DNA of 64,000 bases, taken from assembly GCA_032161045.1 (NCBI GenBank), contig JAVHTH010000002.1. The stretch is one strand, 5' to 3'. Origin of the DNA: Fervidibacter sinensis. Its GTDB lineage: Bacteria; Armatimonadota; Fervidibacteria; Fervidibacterales; Fervidibacteraceae. The notes below the pieces were generated by a model. The model was given only the letters and a program-made list of their open reading frames with translations, did not search any database and was not told the DNA's origin. Every line of letters starts with the position of its first letter. Positions within the stretch are counted from its first letter, which is position 1. Below are positions 59,721 through 64,000 of this stretch, piece by piece. The position numbers and the translations under genes are program-made.

Positions 59721-60530
59721 ATGGCAGCGAAACCTTTGCTCGGCAAAAGGGTTTTGGTCACTCGCGCTGAAGAGCAAGCGGAGGCACTTGCAAGCAAGTT
59801 AGAGGAACTGGGAGCCGAGACTGTCAAGTTGCCACTAATCCGCATTGAGCCGCCCGAGGACGAAATACCCCTTCAAAAAGCCATTGACAAAGTTTTGGCT
59901 CAAGGTTACGACTGGGTTGTCTTCACCAGCGTTCACGGCGTTCGCACTTTCTTTGAACGGATTCGCCAAAGGAATGTTGAGCCGAAGGTGATTTCTTCGC
60001 TCAAGTTCGCCGTTATTGGTCCAGCAACTGGCAGAGAACTTGAAAAGTTTGGGTTTCAGCCAACGGCGATGCCGGAAAGATACACGAATGAAGGCTTGGC
60101 GGAAATGTTTGGGCAAATGTTGAGGAAAAGCGAGCAAAACCGACCAATACGGTTTTTGCTTTGGCGCGCTCAAGGTGCTCGTGAAGTTTTAGCGAAGAGG
60201 TTGCGCGAACTGGGAGCAATTGTTGACGAGGTTCACGCCTACCGAACAGTCCCAAATCCACTGCCTGAAGAGCAGACCCACGAAATCTTCAAAGACCCCG
60301 TCCATATCGTCACATTCACCAGCCCGTCAACCGTGCGAGCGTTTTTTGAAATTTTCGGCAGTGAAAGGGCAAGGCGAATTCTTGACAACGCTGCAGTTGC
60401 GGTCATAGGTCCAATTACGGAACAGGCTTGCATGGACTTCGGGTTTGTTCCAGAAATTGTCGCTGAAGTGCATACAATTGACGGGCTTGTAAGTGCGATC
60501 GTTTCGTGGTTAGAGGGTAAGGGCAGGTGA
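59721..60530 (+). CDS. hemD: Uroporphyrinogen-III synthase
   Basis: 269 residues from ATG 59721 (GGTGAGAG upstream; a TTG at 59688 in frame). Two-lobed HemD fold: KRVLVTRAEEQAEALASKLEELGAETVKLPLIRIEPPED; DWVVFTSVHGVRTFFERI; KFAVIGPATGRELEKFGF; LLWRAQGAREVLAKRL; VHIVTFTSPSTVRAFFEIFG; AVAVIGPITEQACMDFGF. It closes hydroxymethylbilane into uroporphyrinogen III. No other haem gene is adjacent; the next gene is an oxidoreductase 41 bp on. Confidence 0.93.
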   Translation: MAAKPLLGKRVLVTRAEEQAEALASKLEELGAETVKLPLIRIEPPEDEIPLQKAIDKVLAQGYDWVVFTSVHGVRTFFERIRQRNVEPKVISSLKFAVIGPATGRELEKFGFQPTAMPERYTNEGLAEMFGQMLRKSEQNRPIRFLLWRAQGAREVLAKRLRELGAIVDEVHAYRTVPNPLPEEQTHEIFKDPVHIVTFTSPSTVRAFFEIFGSERARRILDNAAVAVIGPITEQACMDFGFVPEIVAEVHTIDGLVSAIVSWLEGKGR

Positions 60531-60571
60531 CGACCTGCCTGAAATTTGCGGGCAAGGAGGGAGCATGGAAA

Positions 60572-61726
60572 ATGGCGAAACCGACTTTTGGGGTTGGCGT
60601 TATCGGTTACGGGTTGATGGGGCGAGTTCACACCTACGCTTGGCGGACAATCCCTTTGCTTTACAACGGTGAGCCTTGTGACATCAAATTGGTCGCCGTT
60701 TGTGATGTCAACGAGAAAGCAGCGGAAGAAGGTCGCGGGCAAGCAGGCTTCCTTTTCCGCACAACCAATTACCGAGAAGTCATCCATCACCCAGAAGTTC
60801 AGATCGTTGACATTTGCGTCCCCAACCGCTGGCACGCGGAAATCGTTCGTGAAGCGTTGAATGCGGGAAAGCATGTTTATTGCGAGAAGCCACTTGCCTA
60901 CAACTACGAAGAAGCGAAGGAACTGGCGGCATTGGCGCGGGAAGCGGCAAAACGAGGTGTCAAAGTCCAAGTCGTCTCAGAATATCGCTTCTTCCCCGCA
61001 ACGATGAAGGCGAAAGAACTTGCCCAAAAAGGTTTTATCGGTCGGCTCTTTCATTTTCGCGGTTGCTATTTGCACTCAGGCTATGTTGACCCCAACCGAC
61101 CTTTGGAGTGGCGGTTGCGCAAGGAAATCATCGGCGGTGGAGTTTTAGTTGACTTGGGACCGCACCTTTTGGACTTGATGCTTTGGTTGCTTGAAGGCGT
61201 GGACGAACCTGTTGCTGTCTGTGGCATGACAGAGACTTTCATCAAGGAACGACCTCTACCTGAAGATCCGAGCAAGAAAGCGCCTGTTGAAGTTGACGAT
61301 GCTGCAGCGGCTCTCATCAGGTTCAAAAGTGGCGCTCTGGGGTATGTTGAATTCTCGCGAGTTGCTACTGGGACTGAGGACGAACTTCGGTTTGAAATTC
61401 ACGGTGACAAAGGCGCAATAGGCTTCAACTTGATGGAACCGAATTGGCTTTGGGTTTTTGACCGAACCGAGCCGGCGAGTGAATGGGGCTACAAGAAACT
61501 GTCAACGGTGCAAAAATACCCGCCACCTGCTTCTTATCCGTCACCGAAGTTCACTTTGGGTTGGATGCGTTCGCATGTCCACGCCCAGTTTTGTTTCCTT
61601 GACGCCATCGTGAACGACAAACCCGCAAAACCCGATTTTGACGATGCGCTGAAAGTCCACGAATTGATGGAAGCAATTTACCGCTCCGCTCAAAGTGGCA
61701 AATGGGTGAATTTGCCTTTGGGGTGA
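60572..61726 (+). CDS. Gfo/Idh/MocA-family oxidoreductase
   Basis: 384 residues from ATG 60572 (AAGGAGGGA upstream; GTG at 60527 overlapping the hemD stop is also in frame). Rossmann motif VGVIGYGLMGRVHTYAW, VCDVNEKAAEEG, EKP motif HVYCEKPLAYN, catalytic-region LVDLGPHLLDLMLWLL (His) and C-terminal alpha/beta domain. No signal peptide, so cytoplasmic, in contrast to the Tat-exported relative at 32249. Likely a sugar or inositol dehydrogenase. Confidence 0.93.
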   Translation: MAKPTFGVGVIGYGLMGRVHTYAWRTIPLLYNGEPCDIKLVAVCDVNEKAAEEGRGQAGFLFRTTNYREVIHHPEVQIVDICVPNRWHAEIVREALNAGKHVYCEKPLAYNYEEAKELAALAREAAKRGVKVQVVSEYRFFPATMKAKELAQKGFIGRLFHFRGCYLHSGYVDPNRPLEWRLRKEIIGGGVLVDLGPHLLDLMLWLLEGVDEPVAVCGMTETFIKERPLPEDPSKKAPVEVDDAAAALIRFKSGALGYVEFSRVATGTEDELRFEIHGDKGAIGFNLMEPNWLWVFDRTEPASEWGYKKLSTVQKYPPPASYPSPKFTLGWMRSHVHAQFCFLDAIVNDKPAKPDFDDALKVHELMEAIYRSAQSGKWVNLPLG

Positions 61727-61769
61727 ATGTTTGTAGCAAGGCACGAAACGAAGTGAAGTGCCGAAGTTA

Positions 61770-61841
61770 GGTGCGAGGTGCAGAGTGCTAAGTGCGAAGT
61801 AACATGCCAACATTGCACCCAACACACCGCACTCCGCACCA
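61770..61841. repeat. Paired heptamer arrays, GTGC type
   Basis: Left arm (61770-61797): GGTGCGA, GGTGCAG, AGTGCTA, AGTGCGA. Right arm (61814-61841): TGCACCC, AACACAC, CGCACTC, CGCACCA. Period 7 nt in both; arms are reverse-complement type. Followed by ATTTTT and a CCGCTTTCGCTGTGTGGCTAACTACGAAC-like tract, the same downstream word as at 41941 and 59661. It lies between the convergent oxidoreductase and larB genes. Confidence 0.8.
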
Positions 61842-61876
61842 ATTTTTACTCCGCTCCGCTTTCGCTGTGTGGCTAA

Positions 61877-62689
61877 CTACGAACTTTGAAAACTCTTTTC
61901 GTCAACCACCAACGAACCCTTTGCCATGCGACCGATGAGTGCCGCAAGGTAACCTGCGCCGAAGCCATTGTCAATGTTGACGACGGCTATGCCCGGTGAA
62001 CACGAATTCAACATTGTCAACAACGCTGACAGCCCATGGAAACTTGCCCCATACCCGACACTCGTTGGGACGGCAATTACGGGTTGCCACATTAACCCTG
62101 CAACAACACTTGGTAATGCACCTTCCATCCCAGCGACAACAACCAAAACATCAGCCTGCTCCAAAACCGGCAAGTGGTCCAAAAGGCGGTGGATGCCGGC
62201 AACACCGACATCGGTTATTCGTGTGACTTTGCACCCAGAATATTCAGCAGTTAACGCCGCTTCTTCGGCGATAGGCAAATCCGCTGTTCCAGCGCATATG
62301 ACAGCAATGTCTGGTTGTTTCTCTGGCGGAAGTTTCGGAAATTCCTGACCTTCAACGGCGATGAGTTTTGCGAGTTCGTGGTATTTCGCTTGAGGGACAA
62401 TCTCACGAACTGCTTCGTAATGGGACTCACTCGCTTTCGTTGCCAAAACCGTCACACCCGTTTGCGACATCGCTTCCACAATCTTGGCTACTTGCTCTGG
62501 AGTTTTGTTGGGGCAAAAAACTGCTTCAGGGAAACCGCGACGAAGCAAGCGGTGGTGGTCAATTTTCGCAAAGCCTAACTCTTGAAATGGCAAATGCCTC
62601 AATTCGCGTAAAGCGTCATCTATGCTTATTCGCCCTTGCTGGACTTTTTCCAAAATTTGCCTGAGCCGTTGAAGGAGCATTCTCATCAC
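61877..62689 (-). CDS. larB: Nickel pincer cofactor biosynthesis protein LarB
   Basis: 270 residues (GTG 62689, ATG 62686 or ATG 62680 possible). PurE-like fold: FCPNKTPEQVAKIVEAM, DIAVICAGTADLPIAEEAALTAE, ITDVGVAGIHRLLDHL, VVAGMEGALPSVVAGL, VIAVPTSVGYGASFHGL and VVNIDNGFGAGYLAALIGR. LarB carboxylates and hydrolyses NaAD, the first step to the Ni-pincer nucleotide of lactate racemase and related enzymes. larC, larE and larA are not in this window. Confidence 0.95.
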   Translation of the reverse strand: MMRMLLQRLRQILEKVQQGRISIDDALRELRHLPFQELGFAKIDHHRLLRRGFPEAVFCPNKTPEQVAKIVEAMSQTGVTVLATKASESHYEAVREIVPQAKYHELAKLIAVEGQEFPKLPPEKQPDIAVICAGTADLPIAEEAALTAEYSGCKVTRITDVGVAGIHRLLDHLPVLEQADVLVVVAGMEGALPSVVAGLMWQPVIAVPTSVGYGASFHGLSALLTMLNSCSPGIAVVNIDNGFGAGYLAALIGRMAKGSLVVDEKSFQSS

Positions 62690-62829
62690 CCGCTCAAGTT
62701 TGTCTCAGCCGTTGCCCTTGCGTCTAATTTTGCAGCACGCAAAAATTTCAACTGCACTGTCAATGGGGTTAAGACATTTCGGCTGCTTCAATAGGAGTTG
62801 GAAATGATGCACACAATAATTTTCACGGT

Positions 62830-63063
62830 TTGCGCCATCGGAAATTGAGGTGGGGGCAATTGGGGCGCTACCACAATGACCCGAGAACCGTTGAGGAAAT
62901 AATCGCACAGGAGAAACGAGCAAGCATCAAACGCAAAAAGGATTTTCCGTCCGAACTGATGGACAAAACCTTTGACGAGGTTGATAAGTTGGCAAAGCAA
63001 GGAAATCGGCGAGCAAAACAAATGCGCAAACTGTTAACGGACAGACGCTTTGACAAAAAGTGA
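62830..63063 (+). CDS. Small basic protein of unknown function
   Basis: 77 codons from a TTG at 62830 (another TTG at 62860 has GAGGTGGGG upstream). Rich in Lys/Arg, with helical segments TVEEIIAQEKRASIKRKKDF and DEVDKLAKQGNRRAKQMRKLL. Its stop overlaps the GTG of the next gene by 4 bp, so the two are translationally coupled. An ATG with a good ribosome-binding site at 62804 opens a different frame that ends after 14 codons. The pair may be a toxin-antitoxin-like or regulatory unit; this is inference. Confidence 0.5.
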   Translation: MRHRKLRWGQLGRYHNDPRTVEEIIAQEKRASIKRKKDFPSELMDKTFDEVDKLAKQGNRRAKQMRKLLTDRRFDKK

Positions 63064-63767
63064 GGCGATTGCAAATGTGGTTTGCAGCCAGTTTGCTGTT
63101 TTGCAATAAGCGCACAGAACCCGAAATCCACAACTTGGAGAAAATAGAGTTGCCGAGAGTTTTCCATGAAGCCGTTCGTGATTTCTTTGCCGTTCGCGGG
63201 ATTTCTCGGCAAAGAAAAATGTCTTGGGAACAGACTGGGAGATGGGAAAGGCTATTGACAAATTTTTGTCGCTATGCAGTCGCTCAAGGTGTGAAAGAAT
63301 TAAGTGACTGCCGTTACGAACATTTGCTGGGTTTCTTGGAACATCGCCATTTGCACGGTATCCCGAAGTCTCGGCTAAAGCAAGAAGCCGAGGTGTTATC
63401 CGAATTCATTCGTTTTCTCTGGGCACAAGCAGGCAAGATAGGAGACCCCTTAGAGGGCGAGGATTTGAACGAGGATATGGACTGGCTGGATGAGTGGTTT
63501 GAAGAAAGCATAGTTCTTGTTCAAGCCAGTGACGAAAATGAAGCGTGGCAAAAGGCGGAAGCGTTGGGCGAACAGATTGCTTTTGAGCATCAGCGTGAGG
63601 CTAACTTTGGTGTCCGATGGGAGTTTGTGGGGGTGTTAAGCGTTTACGAATTGTTGGATGAGGAACTGACGGACGGAACAGAAGTATTCTCTCGCTTCCT
63701 GACGGCTAAGGAAGCGAAAGCGCTGATGAAATCCTATCGCTTAGCGAAGAAAGCGAAAAGGGCTTAA
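63060..63767 (+). CDS. SAM-like (phage-integrase core-binding) domain fused to DUF4288-like domain
   Basis: 235 residues from GTG 63060, overlapping the previous stop by 4 bp. Residues about 30-125 (VFHEAVRDFFAVRG ... WERLLTNFCRYAVAQGVKELSDCRYEHLLGFLEHRHL) resemble the N-terminal SAM-like helical domain of tyrosine recombinases, but no catalytic domain (RHRY residues) follows. The C-terminal part (about 140-230: EESIVLVQASDENEAWQKAEALGEQIAFEHQREANFGVRWEFVGVLSVYELLDE ... DGTEVFSRFL) matches DUF4288. Soluble; function unknown. The small basic protein upstream is the likely partner. Confidence 0.6.
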   Translation: MRRLQMWFAASLLFCNKRTEPEIHNLEKIELPRVFHEAVRDFFAVRGISRQRKMSWEQTGRWERLLTNFCRYAVAQGVKELSDCRYEHLLGFLEHRHLHGIPKSRLKQEAEVLSEFIRFLWAQAGKIGDPLEGEDLNEDMDWLDEWFEESIVLVQASDENEAWQKAEALGEQIAFEHQREANFGVRWEFVGVLSVYELLDEELTDGTEVFSRFLTAKEAKALMKSYRLAKKAKRA

Positions 63768-63794
63768 ATCCTAAAATTGTTGGAGGGATTGGCA

Positions 63795-64000
63795 ATGATG
63801 CATCGTTGGTCACTATTGCTGTTGCTAATTGGGCTTTTGAGTGGGCTGATTTTCGCTCAGCAGGAAGTTTCCATCAAATTCCGCTACCAGCCCGGGCAAA
63901 CTTTGAACTACAAAGTGACGGTTGAAGGCAAGGTTAACCTTATCAGCGAAATCGGTGTTGCGTCCGATTTGAAGTTCAAAGGCGAATTGACGCAAGAACA
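63795..64000 (+). CDS. Secreted protein, 3' end beyond the window
   Basis: Starts at ATG 63795 (second ATG 63798), with TGGAGGGA 8-9 nt upstream. MMHRWSLLLLLIGLLSGLIF then AQQ is a clear signal peptide, followed by EVSIKFRYQPGQTLNYKVTVEGKV, a beta-rich start. No family can be assigned from the 68 codons present. Frame stays open to base 64000. Confidence 0.75.
   Translation, partial: MMHRWSLLLLLIGLLSGLIFAQQEVSIKFRYQPGQTLNYKVTVEGKVNLISEIGVASDLKFKGELTQE

Noticed and set aside
63060..63767. Tyrosine recombinase / integrase
   Set aside because: Only the N-terminal SAM-like part is similar; no catalytic Arg/His/Tyr domain follows.
1..64000. tRNA or rRNA genes and insertion sequences
   Set aside because: I looked for T-loop words, CCA-ending cloverleaf patterns and transposase-like frames and found none I could support.

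Overview
The window is about 64 kb of densely coding bacterial DNA without rRNA, tRNA, phage or transposase genes that I can see. Outer-membrane proteins (a beta-barrel ending in Phe, a TolC-type channel, an RND pump), an SLH-domain porin, and abundant secreted glycoside hydrolases, sulfatases, Gfo/Idh/MocA oxidoreductases and uroporphyrinogen-decarboxylase-like proteins point to a diderm heterotroph that degrades complex polysaccharides. By gene content I would guess a thermophilic Armatimonadota/Fervidibacterota-like lineage. That placement is inference from recognised families, not a search result.

Layout. 1-6.8 kb: a possible signalling module of CHAT-TPR protease-like protein, small lipoprotein, CHASE2 sensor kinase/response regulator, and FecR-like protein. 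6.9-12.1 kb: enolase-superfamily enzyme, cold-shock protein with a strongly structured leader, membrane lipoprotein, TatD nuclease, and an abundant-looking SLH/collagen-like/porin protein with its own promoter and terminator. 12.3-20.6 kb: two GH42-like secreted hydrolases, ThiI, a frameshifted amidohydrolase and a sugar-type oxidoreductase. 20.7-29.8 kb (minus strand): a cluster running HypF, a sulfatase-fold protein with Thr in place of the catalytic Cys, an anaerobic sulfatase-maturating radical SAM enzyme with a SEC-C tail, two Tat-exported sulfatases and a dehydrogenase. 30-46.4 kb: FGE-like and ApbE genes head to head, a Tat-exported oxidoreductase, a frameshifted GT39-type membrane glycosyltransferase, a large GH5-like enzyme, a double TIM-barrel isomerase fusion, an HD protein, a DUF4838 protein and a pair of UroD-family proteins. 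46.7-55.4 kb: a TetR-regulated tripartite efflux operon (TolC, adaptor, RND pump) with two tandem antitoxin/PIN toxin-like modules lodged on the opposite strand between adaptor and pump. 55.4-64 kb: housekeeping genes (apt, hemD, larB), two VWA/Bat-like membrane proteins, another oxidoreductase, and a coupled pair of unknown genes ending in a DUF4288-like domain.

Intergenic DNA carries several dispersed repeat families. These are arrays of a GTGC-centred heptamer, often as facing inverted arms; a roughly 21-25 nt hairpin element in five copies; and palindromes that sit next to genes. The strongest regulatory candidate is the leader of the cold-shock gene. A perfect 15-bp stem there would bury the ribosome-binding site, and a competing hairpin could release it.

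Two genes are broken by single-base changes in A/T runs (16377-16380 and 36059-36062). These may be sequencing errors or real mutations.
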